DNA of 64,000 nt from contig NZ_JAFKEC010000008.1 of assembly GCF_017848315.1 (NCBI RefSeq), forward strand, positions 1 to 64,000. Direction: 5' to 3'. Made by a program: the position numbers and the translations under genes. Positions within the stretch are counted from its first letter, which is position 1. Each line of letters opens with the position of its first letter. Below are positions 35,718-45,703 of this stretch, in pieces. The stretch comes from Pseudomonas palmensis. GTDB taxonomy: Bacteria; Pseudomonadota; Gammaproteobacteria; Pseudomonadales; Pseudomonadaceae. The notes below the pieces were generated by a model. The model saw only the letters and a program-made list of their open reading frames with translations. It made no database searches and was not told the DNA's origin.

Positions 35718-35748
35718 TTGTGCCGTTCACAGGCTCGGCCTGTATACT
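35718..35748 (+). promoter_or_regulatory. possible sigma-70 promoter of sdhE
   Basis: A good -10 hexamer TATACT at 35743-35748 with a weak -35 (TTGTGC, 35718) at a long 19-bp spacing, 25 bp before the sdhE ATG. The -10 is the more convincing half. Confidence 0.4.
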
Positions 35749-35772
35749 GGCGGCCAATTTGAGGAGGGCTCC

Positions 35773-36030
35773 ATGGTCGTCGAACAATCTGAACTCAACC
35801 GGCTCTTCTGGCATAGCCGCCGCGGCATGCTGGAGCTGGACGTGCTGCTGGTGCCGTTTACCCAAGAGGTGTACAGCACCTTGAACGACGTCGACCGCGC
35901 GCTCTATGTCCGGCTGCTGACCTGTGAAGACCAGGACATGTTCGGCTGGTTCATGGAACGCAGCGAGTCCGACGACCCTGAGCTGCAGCGCATGGTGCGC
36001 ATGATCCTGGACCGTGTCCAGCCCAAGTGA
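35773..36030 (+). CDS. sdhE: FAD assembly factor SdhE
   Basis: 85 aa, the family's usual size. It has the RRGMLELD motif (RGxxE) needed to attach FAD to the succinate dehydrogenase flavoprotein, and the conserved DMFGWFM further on. GAGGAG lies 7 bp before the ATG. The next gene begins inside its last codons. Confidence 0.93.
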   Translation: MVVEQSELNRLFWHSRRGMLELDVLLVPFTQEVYSTLNDVDRALYVRLLTCEDQDMFGWFMERSESDDPELQRMVRMILDRVQPK

Positions 36031-36466
36031 CCGCTTCGAGTGTCGCTGGCAGGGCTCGCGGGTCCTGCTGGCGGCCTACCTCGCATGCCAGTTGCTGGCG
36101 CTGATCGCGCTGTGCCTGCTGGCCATTTCGCTATACATGACCCTGCTTGGCCTGGCGCTTTGCCTGGCACACGCAGCCTGGGTCGTGCCCCGGCATATCC
36201 TGCTTACCCACCCGCGTGCCGTCACCGGCCTGCGCCGTGATCCTTCTGGCTGGCACCTGTTCAGCGCGGCCACGGGCTGGCAGCAGGTGCAACTGCGCCG
36301 CGACAGCCTCGCCTTGCCCGCCCTGGTAGTGCTGCGTTATCGCCGGCCGGGGCGGCTGTTCAGCCAGAGCCAGTGCATCGCCCCCGATGCGCTGGAACCG
36401 GTGCTGCACCGGCGCCTGCGCTTGCGGTTGAAGTTCAGTCGGCGTAGGTGGGCGGCCGTAGAATAG
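36014..36466 (+). CDS. YgfX-like inner-membrane protein
   Basis: 150 aa from a GTG at 36014, overlapping sdhE by 17 bp. Two adjacent hydrophobic segments (about 18-52) precede a soluble C-terminal region. YgfX-type genes regularly follow sdhE; in E. coli the protein was proposed as a toxin inhibiting cell division, a role that is debated. The last 32 bp overlap the end of nadB on the other strand. Confidence 0.75.
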   Translation: MSSPSDRFECRWQGSRVLLAAYLACQLLALIALCLLAISLYMTLLGLALCLAHAAWVVPRHILLTHPRAVTGLRRDPSGWHLFSAATGWQQVQLRRDSLALPALVVLRYRRPGRLFSQSQCIAPDALEPVLHRRLRLRLKFSRRRWAAVE

Positions 36467-38051
36467 TGTCCAGCGCTTCGGGCAGCATGTCCGGGTAGTC
36501 CAGGGTGTAGTGCAGGCCCCGGCTTTCCTTGCGCTGCATGGCCGAGCGGATCATCAGCTCCGCTACCTGGGCAAGGTTCCTCAGCTCGATCAGGTCGCGG
36601 CTGACCTTGTAGTTGCTGTAGAACTCGTCGATTTCGTCCAGCAGCAGACGTACCCGGTGCTGGGCGCGCTGCAGGCGCTTGCTGGTGCGCACGATGCCGA
36701 CGTAGTCCCACATGAACCGGCGCAGCTCGTCCCAGTTGTGCGCAATGATCACATCTTCGTCCGAATCGGTGACCTGGCTGGCATCCCAGCAGGGCAGGGC
36801 CTGGGGCATGGCCACGCTGTCGAGCCTGGCGAGGATGTCGGCTGCCGCCGAGCGGCCGTAGACGAAACATTCGAGCAGCGAGTTGCTGGCCATGCGATTG
36901 GCGCCGTGCAGGCCGGTGAAGCTGGTTTCGCCAATGGCATAGAGCCCCGGTACGTCGGTCTGGCCGTGGTCGTCGACCATCACGCCGCCACAGGTGTAGT
37001 GCGCCGCCGGTACCACCGGGATCGGCTGGGTGGTGATGTCGATACCGAAGGTGAGGCAGCGTTCGTACACGGTCGGGAAGTGGCTTTTGACGAACTCCGC
37101 AGGCTTGTGGCTGATGTCCAGGTACACGCAGTCGACGCCCAGGCGCTTCATCTCATGGTCGATGGCGCGGGCCACGATGTCGCGCGGGGCGAGTTCGGCG
37201 CGCGGGTCGAAGCGCGGCATGAAGCGCTCGCCGTTGGGCAGCTTGAGCAGGGCGCCTTCGCCGCGCAGTGCTTCTGTGATCAGGAAGCTCTTGGCCTGCG
37301 GGTGGTACAGGCAGGTGGGGTGGAACTGGTTGAACTCCAGGTTCGCCACCCGGCAGCCGGCGCGCCAGGCCATGGCGATCCCGTCGCCGCAGGCGCCGTC
37401 CGGGTTGCTGGTATAGAGGTAGACCTTGGCCGCCCCGCCGGTGGCCAGCGCGGTGAAGCGGGCGCCAAAGGTGTCGACCTCGCCGCTGGCACGGTTGAGC
37501 ACATAGGCCCCCAGGCAGCGCTCGCCGGCCTGGCCCAGGCGCCGTTCGGTGATCAGGTCGACCGCCACGCGCTGTTCCAGAAGCTCGATGTTCGGGCGCT
37601 GGCGGGCCTGCTCCAGCAACGTGGTGAAAATCGCCGCGCCAGTGGCGTCGGCCGCGTGGATGATGCGCCGGTGGCTGTGGCCGCCCTCGCGGGTCAGGTG
37701 GAACTCGAAGCCGCGTTCATCGACGCCGGCCTGTTCGTCACGGGTAAACGGCACGCCCTGGTCGATCAGCCACTGGATCGCCTCGCGACTGTGCTCGACC
37801 GTATAGCGCACCGCGTCTTCATGACACAGCCCGCCGCCGGCATTGAGCGTATCCTCCACGTGGGACTGTACCGTGTCGGTGTCGTCGAGCACGGCGGCAA
37901 CACCGCCCTGTGCCCAGAAGGTCGAGCCGTTGGCCAGCTCGCCTTTGCTCAGTACGGCGATGCGCAGGTGCGCCGGCAGGTTCAGGGCCAGGCTCAGGCC
38001 GGCGGCACCGCTGCCGATCACCAGAACGTCATGTTGGAATTGTTGGCTCAT
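36435..38051 (-). CDS. nadB: L-aspartate oxidase
   Basis: 538 aa. N-terminal FAD motif [15 protein letters not shown], the [16 protein letters not shown] segment with substrate-binding residues, the [19 protein letters not shown] and GLYAIGE blocks, and the C-terminal helical domain ([13 protein letters not shown]). It oxidises aspartate to iminoaspartate in the first step of de novo NAD synthesis. It is divergent from algU, the common Pseudomonas order. Confidence 0.96.
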   Translation of the reverse strand: MSQQFQHDVLVIGSGAAGLSLALNLPAHLRIAVLSKGELANGSTFWAQGGVAAVLDDTDTVQSHVEDTLNAGGGLCHEDAVRYTVEHSREAIQWLIDQGVPFTRDEQAGVDERGFEFHLTREGGHSHRRIIHAADATGAAIFTTLLEQARQRPNIELLEQRVAVDLITERRLGQAGERCLGAYVLNRASGEVDTFGARFTALATGGAAKVYLYTSNPDGACGDGIAMAWRAGCRVANLEFNQFHPTCLYHPQAKSFLITEALRGEGALLKLPNGERFMPRFDPRAELAPRDIVARAIDHEMKRLGVDCVYLDISHKPAEFVKSHFPTVYERCLTFGIDITTQPIPVVPAAHYTCGGVMVDDHGQTDVPGLYAIGETSFTGLHGANRMASNSLLECFVYGRSAAADILARLDSVAMPQALPCWDASQVTDSDEDVIIAHNWDELRRFMWDYVGIVRTSKRLQRAQHRVRLLLDEIDEFYSNYKVSRDLIELRNLAQVAELMIRSAMQRKESRGLHYTLDYPDMLPEALDTILRPPTYAD

Positions 38052-38222
38052 GTCAGGGATATCCGAGCGAGGCGACCACTAGTATAAGGACGGGGGTATC
38101 GGCACAATAGTCAGGTGTTTATGGCATTGTGAAACTATCGTGAAACGGGCTGGGTTGCCTTTATAACAGCCTCGAGGGCCTGATTTCCATGACGTGCGGT
38201 GCGACCTGATGCTTGCATGTGG

Positions 38223-38250
38223 GAACTTTCCTGGAACCCTGCCTATCCAT
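38223..38250 (+). promoter_or_regulatory. second, weaker AlgU-type promoter candidate
   Basis: GAACTT at 38223-38228, a 17-bp spacer and TCCAT. The -35 is exact and the -10 imperfect. It would give a long leader for algU. Confidence 0.35.
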
Positions 38251-38414
38251 AGAAGGTTGCCTGCATGCCAGGACGCGGCGGCGACGGGAGGCCTGGGGCT
38301 GATATCGGCTCTGCCTGCGTACACGAGACCAGAATATTGACGCAGCCGGCCGTGACCGTGCTGCGTTTTTCGTGCGAGCCGTTCAAGGGCCGCAGGAAAC
38401 TTGCTTGGAGGGGA

Positions 38415-38441
38415 GAACTTTTGCGAAAAGCCCGAGTCTAT
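38415..38441 (+). promoter_or_regulatory. AlgU-dependent (sigma-E type) promoter of the algU operon
   Basis: GAACTT at 38415-38420, 16-bp spacer, then TCTAT at 38437-38441, close to the consensus GAACTT-N16/17-TCTGA. It is 60 bp before the algU ATG and would provide positive autoregulation, as known for algU. Confidence 0.75.
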
Positions 38442-38500
38442 GGTTGCAAGCCTGAACGATGGCCGCTGCAGCACTCCTCCAGGTCCACCGAGGAGTGTTC

Positions 38501-39082
38501 ATGCTAACCCAGGAAGAGGATCAGCAGCTTGTCGAGCGCGTGCAGCGTGGCGACAGGCGAGCGTTTGATCTGTTGGTGCTGAAGTATCAGCACAAGATTC
38601 TCGGGTTGATCGTGCGTTTTGTGCACGACACCCATGAAGCCCAGGATGTGGCACAGGAAGCGTTCATCAAGGCTTACCGTGCGCTTGGCAATTTCCGTGG
38701 CGACAGTGCGTTTTATACCTGGCTGTACCGCATTGCGATCAACACGGCGAAAAACTATCTGGTATCCCGCGGTCGACGGCCGCCAGACAGTGATGTCAGT
38801 TCCGAGGATGCGGAATTTTACGATGGCGATCATGGCCTCAAGGATCTCGAGTCACCAGAGCGCGCGCTGTTACGAGATGAAATCGAGGGCACCGTCCACC
38901 GAACCATCCAGCAGCTGCCAGAAGATTTGCGTACGGCGTTAACTTTACGTGAATTCGATGGTCTGAGTTACGAGGACATTGCGAGCGTCATGCAGTGTCC
39001 GGTGGGTACCGTGCGCTCTCGAATTTTCCGCGCTCGGGAGGCCATAGATAAAGCCCTGCAGCCGTTGTTGCAGGAAACCTGA
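38501..39082 (+). CDS. algU: RNA polymerase sigma factor AlgU (RpoE)
   Basis: 193 aa from the ATG at 38501 with GAGGAG upstream. Region 2 has LVLKYQHKILGLIVRFV, AQDVAQEAFIKAYRAL and TWLYRIAINTAKNYLVSRGR; region 4 has LPEDLRTALTLREFDGLSYE and CPVGTVRSRIFRAREA. It directs the envelope-stress and alginate regulon and is held by MucA until periplasmic proteolysis releases it. Confidence 0.97.
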   Translation: MLTQEEDQQLVERVQRGDRRAFDLLVLKYQHKILGLIVRFVHDTHEAQDVAQEAFIKAYRALGNFRGDSAFYTWLYRIAINTAKNYLVSRGRRPPDSDVSSEDAEFYDGDHGLKDLESPERALLRDEIEGTVHRTIQQLPEDLRTALTLREFDGLSYEDIASVMQCPVGTVRSRIFRAREAIDKALQPLLQET

Positions 39083-39113
39083 GACAGCGGCGACAGCCAA
39101 GAGAGGAACCGCC

Positions 39114-39707
39114 ATGAGTCGTGAAGCTTTGCAGGAATCGCTGTCCGCGGTGATGGATAACGAAGCGGACGAACTGGAGTTGCGTCGGGTATTGAATGCC
39201 GTCGACGACAATGAAACCCGTGCCACCTGGTCGCGTTACCAGGTTGCCCGAGCAGCGATGCACAAGGAACTGCTGCTGCCAAAACTGGATATCGCCGCCG
39301 CGGTCAGTGCCGCACTGGCTGACGAAGCCACGCCGGTCAAGGTTGCCCGTGGTCCATGGCGCAGCCTGGGTCGTCTGGCTGTTGCAGCTTCGGTGACCGT
39401 TGCAGTACTGGCAGGTGTGCGCCTGTACAACCAGGACGACATCAGCGGTGCCCAACTGGCTGCCCAGCAGCCTGTGCAGCAAGGCGTGACTGTACCTCAG
39501 GTGCAAGGCCCGGCAGTACTGGCAGGCTACACCGAGAGTGCCGAACAGCCGACCGGCCCAATGGCAAATGGCGTGCTGCAAGGTCAAAGCGGCTGGCAGG
39601 ACGAACGTCTGCCGGGCTACCTGCGCCAGCATGCTCAGGAAGCCGCCGTGGAAGGGACTGAAAGTGCTCTGCCTTATGCCCGTGCGGCCAGCCTGGAAAA
39701 TCGCTGA
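39114..39707 (+). CDS. mucA: anti-sigma factor MucA (RseA)
   Basis: 197 aa. A cytosolic sigma-binding domain (about 1-75, starting REALQESLSAVMDNEADELE), a single membrane helix at about 86-105 (LGRLAVAASVTVAVLAGVRL) and a periplasmic region to the end. It is full length, with none of the truncations seen in mucoid strains. It lies 31 bp after algU. Confidence 0.95.
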   Translation: MSREALQESLSAVMDNEADELELRRVLNAVDDNETRATWSRYQVARAAMHKELLLPKLDIAAAVSAALADEATPVKVARGPWRSLGRLAVAASVTVAVLAGVRLYNQDDISGAQLAAQQPVQQGVTVPQVQGPAVLAGYTESAEQPTGPMANGVLQGQSGWQDERLPGYLRQHAQEAAVEGTESALPYARAASLENR

Positions 39708-39719
39708 GTAAGGAGGATC

Positions 39720-40685
39720 ATGCGCGCGCCAACTCTACTACCGCTCTTGCTCGGAGGATGTCTGTCGGTGCCGGCCCTGGCCGCCAACTCCTCCACTGAT
39801 GCCGCAGACTGGCTCAACCGTCTGGCCAAGGCCGAGCAGCAGCAGAGTTATCAGGGTACTTTCGTCTACGAGCGTAACGGCAGCTTTTCCACCCATGACA
39901 TCTGGCATCGGGTGCAGGAGGGCAAGGTTCGTGAACGCTTGTTGCAACTCGATGGCCCAGCCCTTGAGGTTGTGCGGGTAGATGGACGTACCCAGTGCGT
40001 GAGCGGCGCCCTGGCCCGCGGAGTGGGCAATGCGGCGCAGTCTTCGCCCCGTGTACTGGACCCCTTGAAGCTGATGAACTGGTACGACCTGAGTGTGGCA
40101 GGGCGCTCCCGGGTGGCCGGTCGCGATGTCGAGATCATCACCCTCAGGCCGCGCGATCAGCATCGTTATGCCTTCGAGCTGCACCTGGATCGACAGTCGG
40201 GTTTGCCCCTCAAGTCGTTGCTGCTCAACGACAAGGAGCAACTGCTGGAGCGCTTCCAGTTCACCCGGTTGGAGACCGACAAGGCGCCGGACGATGCCCA
40301 ACTGCAGCCCAGCAGCAACTGCAAGGCGGTGGCCCAGGCCACTCAGCAGGTTGCCGAGGCCGCATCGGGATGGCGTTCCGACTGGTTGCCACCCGGCTTC
40401 GAGCTGGTCAACAGCGCGGTACGCAAGGATCCGGAGCACAAGAGCACCGTCAGCAGCCTGATGTACGATGATGGCCTGGCACGCTTCTCGGTGTTCCTGG
40501 AGCCGGTTGCAGGCAATTCGGGCATCGACGCCCGTACCCAGCTTGGCCCGACGGTCGCGGTTTCGCGCCGGCTGACCACGCCCAAGGGGGATGTGGTGGT
40601 CACCGTGGTAGGGGAGATCCCCATCGGTACGGCCGAGCGGGTCGCTTTGTCGATGCGTGCCCAAGACGCCCACGCCAGCCAATGA
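39720..40685 (+). CDS. mucB: periplasmic regulator MucB (RseB)
   Basis: 321 aa with a signal peptide (LLPLLLGGCLSVPALA). The MucB/RseB N-terminal domain starts DWLNRLAKAEQQQSYQGTFV; the C-terminal domain contains WRSDWLPPGFELVNS. It binds the periplasmic part of MucA and protects it from AlgW cleavage, releasing it on sensing lipid or lipopolysaccharide. It starts 12 bp after mucA. Confidence 0.95.
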   Translation: MRAPTLLPLLLGGCLSVPALAANSSTDAADWLNRLAKAEQQQSYQGTFVYERNGSFSTHDIWHRVQEGKVRERLLQLDGPALEVVRVDGRTQCVSGALARGVGNAAQSSPRVLDPLKLMNWYDLSVAGRSRVAGRDVEIITLRPRDQHRYAFELHLDRQSGLPLKSLLLNDKEQLLERFQFTRLETDKAPDDAQLQPSSNCKAVAQATQQVAEAASGWRSDWLPPGFELVNSAVRKDPEHKSTVSSLMYDDGLARFSVFLEPVAGNSGIDARTQLGPTVAVSRRLTTPKGDVVVTVVGEIPIGTAERVALSMRAQDAHASQ

Positions 40686-40934
40686 CGAGCCACAGGTAAT
40701 GCGTTGATGATCGATGGGCCGCCAAGGCGTTGACATGATTCGTAAGCCTTCGAATTTGCAAAATTCTCCAGATTTATCTATAGGTCAGTTCTTTCGGGGG
40801 CTGGCCTTTACTGCTGTTGCAGCATCAACAATGCCGATCCACCGAGCCTGGTCGCAGCCTTTCGAGGATGTTGCCGGGCTTTGTGCGTTGGCTGGTCCCT
40901 ACTGCTTAACCACGCTCGTTGTGACGGGAGCCGT

Positions 40935-42365
40935 ATGTCAATACCTCGCTTGAAATCCTATCTGTCGCTGTTCGCCGCCGTGCTCATGCTCGGGCAGGTG
41001 CTCAACGCCCAGGCCGAAGCCCTGCCTGATTTCACCACCCTGGTCGAGCAGGCCTCGCCGGCGGTGGTCAACATCAGTACCAAGCAGAAGCTGCCTGATC
41101 GCAAGTATGCCGCGGGTCAGATGCCTGACCTCGAAGGCCTGCCGCCGATGTTCCGAGAGTTCTTCGAGCGCAACATGCCACAAGCCCCGCGCTCACCCCG
41201 TGGCGATCGTCAGCGCGAGGCCCAGTCGCTGGGTTCGGGCTTCATCATTTCAGCCGACGGCTACATCCTCACCAACAACCACGTGGTGGCCGATGCCGAT
41301 GAAATCATCGTGCGCCTGTCCGACCGCAGTGAACTGCAGGCCAAGCTGGTCGGCACCGACCCGCGTACCGACGTGGCATTGCTGAAGGTCGATGGCAAGA
41401 ACCTGCCCACGGTCAAGCTGGGCGACTCCGAGAAACTCAAGGTGGGCGAGTGGGTATTGGCCATCGGTTCGCCGTTCGGCTTCGATCACTCGGTGACCAA
41501 GGGTATCGTCAGCGCCAAGGGCCGCACCCTGCCCAACGACACCTACGTGCCGTTCATCCAGACCGACGTTGCGATCAACCCGGGTAACTCCGGTGGCCCG
41601 CTGTTCAACATGAATGGCGAAGTGGTCGGCATCAACTCGCAGATCTTCACCCGCTCGGGCGGCTTCATGGGCCTGTCGTTCGCTATCCCGATCGATGTTG
41701 CACTGGATGTTTCCAACCAGCTGAAAAAGGACGGCAAGGTCAGCCGTGGCTGGCTGGGCGTGGTGATCCAGGAGGTCAACAAGGACCTGGCCGAATCCTT
41801 CGGCCTGGACAAACCGGCCGGCGCGCTGGTGGCCCAGGTGCTGGAAGATGGTCCGGCAGCCAAGGGCGGCCTGCAGGTGGGCGACGTGATCCTGAGCATG
41901 AACGGTCAGCCGATCGTCATGTCGGCTGACCTGCCGCACCTGGTCGGTGGCCTGAAAGATGGCGCCAAGGCCAAGCTGGAAATCATCCGCAACGGCAAGC
42001 GCCAGAACCTGGACGTGACCATCGGTGCACTGCCCGATGAAGATCAGGACGTGACCACCGGTGCCAATGGCGGCGTCGAGCGCAGCAGCAACCGCCTGGG
42101 CGTATCGGTAGCCGACCTGACCGCAGAGCAGAAAAAGACTCTGGAGCTCAAGGGCGGCGTGGTCATCAAGGAAGTGCAGGATGGTCCGGCCGCGATGATC
42201 GGCCTGCGTCCCGGTGACGTCATCAGCCACTTGAACAACCAGGCCATCCTTTCGGCGAAGAACTTCACCGAAATCGCCAAGGAACTGCCGAAGAACCGTT
42301 CGGTGTCGATGCGCGTGCTGCGTCAGGGCCGTGCCAGTTTCATCACCTTCAAGCTGGCCGAGTAA
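40935..42365 (+). CDS. mucD: periplasmic serine protease MucD (DegP/HtrA family)
   Basis: 476 aa from the ATG at 40935, following GGGAG. A signal peptide ends at VLNAQAEA. The catalytic triad is visible: His in ILTNNHVVADAD, Asp in RTDVALLKVDG and Ser in NPGNSGGPLFNMNG. Two PDZ domains follow (about 270-365 and 385-470). MucD degrades misfolded envelope proteins and restrains AlgU activation. It follows mucB after 249 bp without a mucC gene. Confidence 0.95.
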   Translation: MSIPRLKSYLSLFAAVLMLGQVLNAQAEALPDFTTLVEQASPAVVNISTKQKLPDRKYAAGQMPDLEGLPPMFREFFERNMPQAPRSPRGDRQREAQSLGSGFIISADGYILTNNHVVADADEIIVRLSDRSELQAKLVGTDPRTDVALLKVDGKNLPTVKLGDSEKLKVGEWVLAIGSPFGFDHSVTKGIVSAKGRTLPNDTYVPFIQTDVAINPGNSGGPLFNMNGEVVGINSQIFTRSGGFMGLSFAIPIDVALDVSNQLKKDGKVSRGWLGVVIQEVNKDLAESFGLDKPAGALVAQVLEDGPAAKGGLQVGDVILSMNGQPIVMSADLPHLVGGLKDGAKAKLEIIRNGKRQNLDVTIGALPDEDQDVTTGANGGVERSSNRLGVSVADLTAEQKKTLELKGGVVIKEVQDGPAAMIGLRPGDVISHLNNQAILSAKNFTEIAKELPKNRSVSMRVLRQGRASFITFKLAE

Positions 42366-42391
42366 GGCCTGACCGAGAAGGTCGCGGTAAG

Positions 42392-42423
42392 AAAAAGCCC
42401 GACGCCGATGCGTCGGGCTTTTT
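42392..42423 (+). terminator. rho-independent terminator of the algU-mucD operon
   Basis: AAAAGCCCGACG-CCGATG-CGTCGGGCTTTTT, a 12-bp stem ending in a T-run, 27 bp after the mucD stop. The symmetrical A/T ends allow it to serve the convergent delta-60 gene as well. Confidence 0.92.
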
Positions 42424-42436
42424 CATGGGCGCGCAG

Positions 42437-43720
42437 TCAATTGCGAAAGCGTGCCAGAAGACCGGAGAAACCCCATGCGTGCTGGCTGTTCAAGCCAATC
42501 AGTGTGGCGGCGGGCGTCATTGCGACGGCGATCATCTTTCTGTCCTTGGGGTAGTCCTGGAAGGCGATACCTTGGTTGCCAAAGGCAGTATCCAGTCGGC
42601 CATGGACTGTATAGCGGGCACGGTAGATGCGCTGACCGCCCAGGCCAAACACCACCAGCTTGCCGTCCTGGTGCAGCGCTGCGGCTTCCCATTCGTCTTC
42701 GGTGTGCGTGTTGAAGGTCAGCACCGTCGGGTTGCCGTGGTTATAGGTCGCGTCCCTCACACCTTCGGCATCGAATTGCCAAGTCATGGCGTTGGTGTCT
42801 TCGGGGCGCTCGCCGGGCAGGTTCCCCGCGACGATCAGGTGGCCATCGGGGCGTTGAATCAGCGTGTTGAAGCGGATGTTGGCGTTTCGACGCGGAGCAA
42901 GCCAGCGGAGCCAGCGCGGCAACCAGTGCAGCCAGCGTGACAGCGGGGATTCATACAGCTTGAAACCGTATCGGTCGCCAAAGGACGGGTCGGGTGTGCC
43001 GTCGTTTCTGAAGCGTGCGATGAAGCCTCGGGTCTCAGGCCTGTTGCGCAAGGTCCCGGCAACGAGAAATGTACTTTCCTGCGCAATGACATTGGCGATC
43101 TGCACCGTCCCGTAGGGGTGCGTGATCTCGATGAGCTGACCGCTCGGGAAACCGGCATTGCCGGCAAGATCCAGTCGATAGACGCAAGCATGGGTAGCCA
43201 GCCAGTCCGACTCCAGCGTAACACTGGCGAGCAGGTGTCCGGCCTGCAGCTGGAGTGAGGTGGAATGCAGCTTCAGGTGAAGGCTGCTGTCCTGATCCAG
43301 GGCAAGGTAACCGTGGGGGGAGGCATAGCTGGTGTCCAACGCGCCCCGCGCGTCGAAACGTGCCACCACCAGCCTGTAGGGCTTGCCGGCGCTGTTCATC
43401 CATCCCAGCATCCATATCTTCGCGCTGGCATCGACGACGATGGCTTCCGCGCCCGATTCGGCCACCGGGTCGAATGTTCCGAACACTATCCCTTTGTTGC
43501 CGAACGTCGGGTCCGGATCACCTTTATCATCGAAGCGAAGCAAGGTATAGCGGGACTGCTCGTGGTCCCCGGTCAGGCCACACACGGTGATTGTGTCATC
43601 GTGTATTGCCACATCAGTGATGAACCGATCGGTGTCCGCAATTTGCGGTAGGGAGCGCTCGCCGTTGTCACCAAAGCTCGTATCGGGGCTTCCGGGGACT
43701 GCTGGTTGAACATGTGCCAT
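42437..43720 (-). CDS. delta-60 repeat (DUF5122-type) beta-propeller-like protein
   Basis: 427 aa from the ATG at 43720; GGAG is 8-9 bp upstream, while the ATG two codons earlier is too close. At least five copies of the delta-60 signature are visible: PDTSFGDNG, DPTFGNKG, LDTSYASPHG, DPSFGDRYG and LDTAFGNQG, each followed by strands such as TLIQRPDGHLIVAGN. This suggests a beta-propeller. No signal peptide is obvious. Function is unknown. It is inserted between mucD and lepA, which are normally adjacent in P. putida, and has lower GC than its flanks. Confidence 0.75.
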   Translation of the reverse strand: MAHVQPAVPGSPDTSFGDNGERSLPQIADTDRFITDVAIHDDTITVCGLTGDHEQSRYTLLRFDDKGDPDPTFGNKGIVFGTFDPVAESGAEAIVVDASAKIWMLGWMNSAGKPYRLVVARFDARGALDTSYASPHGYLALDQDSSLHLKLHSTSLQLQAGHLLASVTLESDWLATHACVYRLDLAGNAGFPSGQLIEITHPYGTVQIANVIAQESTFLVAGTLRNRPETRGFIARFRNDGTPDPSFGDRYGFKLYESPLSRWLHWLPRWLRWLAPRRNANIRFNTLIQRPDGHLIVAGNLPGERPEDTNAMTWQFDAEGVRDATYNHGNPTVLTFNTHTEDEWEAAALHQDGKLVVFGLGGQRIYRARYTVHGRLDTAFGNQGIAFQDYPKDRKMIAVAMTPAATLIGLNSQHAWGFSGLLARFRN

Positions 43721-43838
43721 GGCCATTTCTCCGTCTGGTGCCCTATATTCGGGTCTGCGCGAGCGGCCATCTACTGACAGAAATATCAGGCACCATGAAA
43801 CTGGAGGGGCGGGCGTGGCGGCTGGCCCCTTCATAAGG

Positions 43839-43890
43839 TACAATTCCCGGCTATTTTTCGGCGGGCGTTCGCCCCGCAGCCTTTTTGAGT
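43839..43890 (+). promoter_or_regulatory. lepA leader: -10-like TACAAT followed by a small hairpin and T-run
   Basis: TACAAT at 43839-43844 is a fair -10, without a good -35. The short leader has a 5-bp GC stem (43861-43865 with 43873-43877) followed by CTTTTT at 43881, an attenuator-like shape 13 bp before the lepA GTG. The stem is weak, so this is tentative. Confidence 0.3.
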
Positions 43891-43898
43891 GTTGACCC

Positions 43899-45698
43899 GT
43901 GAGTGATTTGAGTCATATCCGCAATTTCTCCATCATCGCCCACATTGACCATGGCAAGTCGACCCTGGCCGACCGTTTCATCCAGATGTGCGGTGGCCTC
44001 ACCGCGCGCGAGATGGAAGCGCAGGTACTTGACTCCATGGACCTCGAGCGCGAGCGCGGGATCACCATCAAAGCCCATAGCGTTACCCTGTATTACAAGG
44101 CGAACGACGGCATCACCTACCAGCTGAACTTCATCGACACCCCCGGCCACGTCGACTTCACCTATGAAGTCAGCCGTTCGCTGGCCGCCTGCGAAGGCGC
44201 GCTGCTGGTGGTCGATGCCGGCCAGGGCGTGGAGGCCCAGTCGGTCGCCAACTGCTACACCGCCATCGAGCAGGGCCTGGAGGTCATGCCGGTACTGAAC
44301 AAGATGGACCTGCCCCAGGCCGATCCGGACCGCGTCAAGGACGAGATCGAGAAGATCATCGGCATCGACGCCACCGACGCCGTGGCCTGCAGTGCCAAGA
44401 GCGGCATGGGCGTGGACGAGGTGCTCGAGCGCCTGGTGCAGACCATTCCGGCCCCTACCGGCGACATCGATGCACCGCTGCAGGCGCTGATCATCGACTC
44501 CTGGTTCGACAACTACCTGGGCGTCGTGTCCCTGGTGCGCGTGCGCCATGGCCGAGTCAAGAAGGGCGACAAGATTCTGGTCAAGTCCACCGGCAAGGTG
44601 CACCTGGTCGACAGCGTGGGCGTGTTCAACCCCAAGCACACCGCCACCGCCGACCTCAAGGCCGGCGAAGTGGGCTTCATCATCGCCAGCATCAAGGACA
44701 TTCACGGTGCACCGGTCGGTGACACCCTGACCCTCAGCTCCACGCCCGACGTGGAAGTGCTGCCAGGCTTCAAACGTATCCAGCCCCAGGTATATGCCGG
44801 CCTGTTCCCGGTCAGTTCCGAAGATTTCGAAGATTTTCGTGACGCGCTGCAAAAGCTGACCCTGAACGACTCGTCGCTGCAGTACCTGCCTGAGAGCTCC
44901 GACGCACTGGGCTTCGGCTTCCGTTGCGGCTTCCTCGGCATGCTGCACATGGAGATCATCCAGGAGCGCCTGGAGCGCGAGTACGACCTGGACCTGATCA
45001 CCACCGCGCCGAGCGTGATCTTCGAGGTCAAGCTCAAGACCGGTGAAACCATCTACGTCGACAACCCGTCCAAGCTGCCAGACGTGTCGTCGGTGGAAGA
45101 CTTCCGCGAGCCGATCGTGGCCGCCACCATCCTCGTGCCGCAGGAGCACCTGGGCAACGTCATCACCCTGTGCATCGAGAAGCGTGGCGTACAGCGCGAC
45201 ATGCAGTTCCTCGGTTCCCAGGTGCAGGTGCGCTACGACCTGCCGATGAACGAAGTGGTACTGGACTTCTTCGACCGCCTCAAATCCACCAGCCGCGGCT
45301 ATGCTTCGCTGGACTACCATTTCGACCGGTATCAGTCGGCCAACCTGGTCAAGCTCGATGTACTGATCAACGGCGACAAGGTCGATGCCTTGGCATTGAT
45401 CGTGCACCGTGACAATGCGCACTACAAAGGCCGCGCGTTGACCGAGAAGATGAAGGAACTGATCCCGCGGCAGATGTTCGATGTGGCAATCCAGGCCGCC
45501 ATTGGCGGGCAGATTGTGGCGCGTACCACTGTCAAGGCGCTCAGAAAGAACGTACTGGCCAAATGCTACGGTGGCGACGTTAGCCGTAAGCGCAAGCTGT
45601 TGGAAAAGCAGAAAGCCGGTAAGAAACGCATGAAACAGGTGGGCAACGTGGAAATTCCACAGGAAGCCTTCCTCGCCGTGCTCAGGTTGGATAGCTAG
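43899..45698 (+). CDS. lepA: elongation factor 4 (LepA), ribosomal back-translocase GTPase
   Basis: 599 aa from a GTG start, standard length. G1 is [14 protein letters not shown]3 [13 protein letters not shown]4 NKMDLPQAD. The unique C-terminal domain ends [20 protein letters not shown]. It acts on ribosomes under ionic stress and during initiation. It is followed 5 bp later by lepB. Confidence 0.97.
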   Translation: MSDLSHIRNFSIIAHIDHGKSTLADRFIQMCGGLTAREMEAQVLDSMDLERERGITIKAHSVTLYYKANDGITYQLNFIDTPGHVDFTYEVSRSLAACEGALLVVDAGQGVEAQSVANCYTAIEQGLEVMPVLNKMDLPQADPDRVKDEIEKIIGIDATDAVACSAKSGMGVDEVLERLVQTIPAPTGDIDAPLQALIIDSWFDNYLGVVSLVRVRHGRVKKGDKILVKSTGKVHLVDSVGVFNPKHTATADLKAGEVGFIIASIKDIHGAPVGDTLTLSSTPDVEVLPGFKRIQPQVYAGLFPVSSEDFEDFRDALQKLTLNDSSLQYLPESSDALGFGFRCGFLGMLHMEIIQERLEREYDLDLITTAPSVIFEVKLKTGETIYVDNPSKLPDVSSVEDFREPIVAATILVPQEHLGNVITLCIEKRGVQRDMQFLGSQVQVRYDLPMNEVVLDFFDRLKSTSRGYASLDYHFDRYQSANLVKLDVLINGDKVDALALIVHRDNAHYKGRALTEKMKELIPRQMFDVAIQAAIGGQIVARTTVKALRKNVLAKCYGGDVSRKRKLLEKQKAGKKRMKQVGNVEIPQEAFLAVLRLDS

Positions 45699-45703
45699 GT
45701 CCT

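Larger units (their letters stand above)
38052..38500. other. nadB-algU divergent regulatory region
   Basis: 449 bp without a convincing gene. It contains two GAACTT elements typical of AlgU/RpoE promoters facing algU (listed separately) and presumably the nadB promoter on the other strand near 38,080-38,120. Confidence 0.7.

Noticed and set aside
40714..40953. 79-codon frame between mucB and mucD as mucC
   Set aside because: It has no similarity to the multi-helix MucC, runs into the mucD start in another frame, and lacks a ribosome site.
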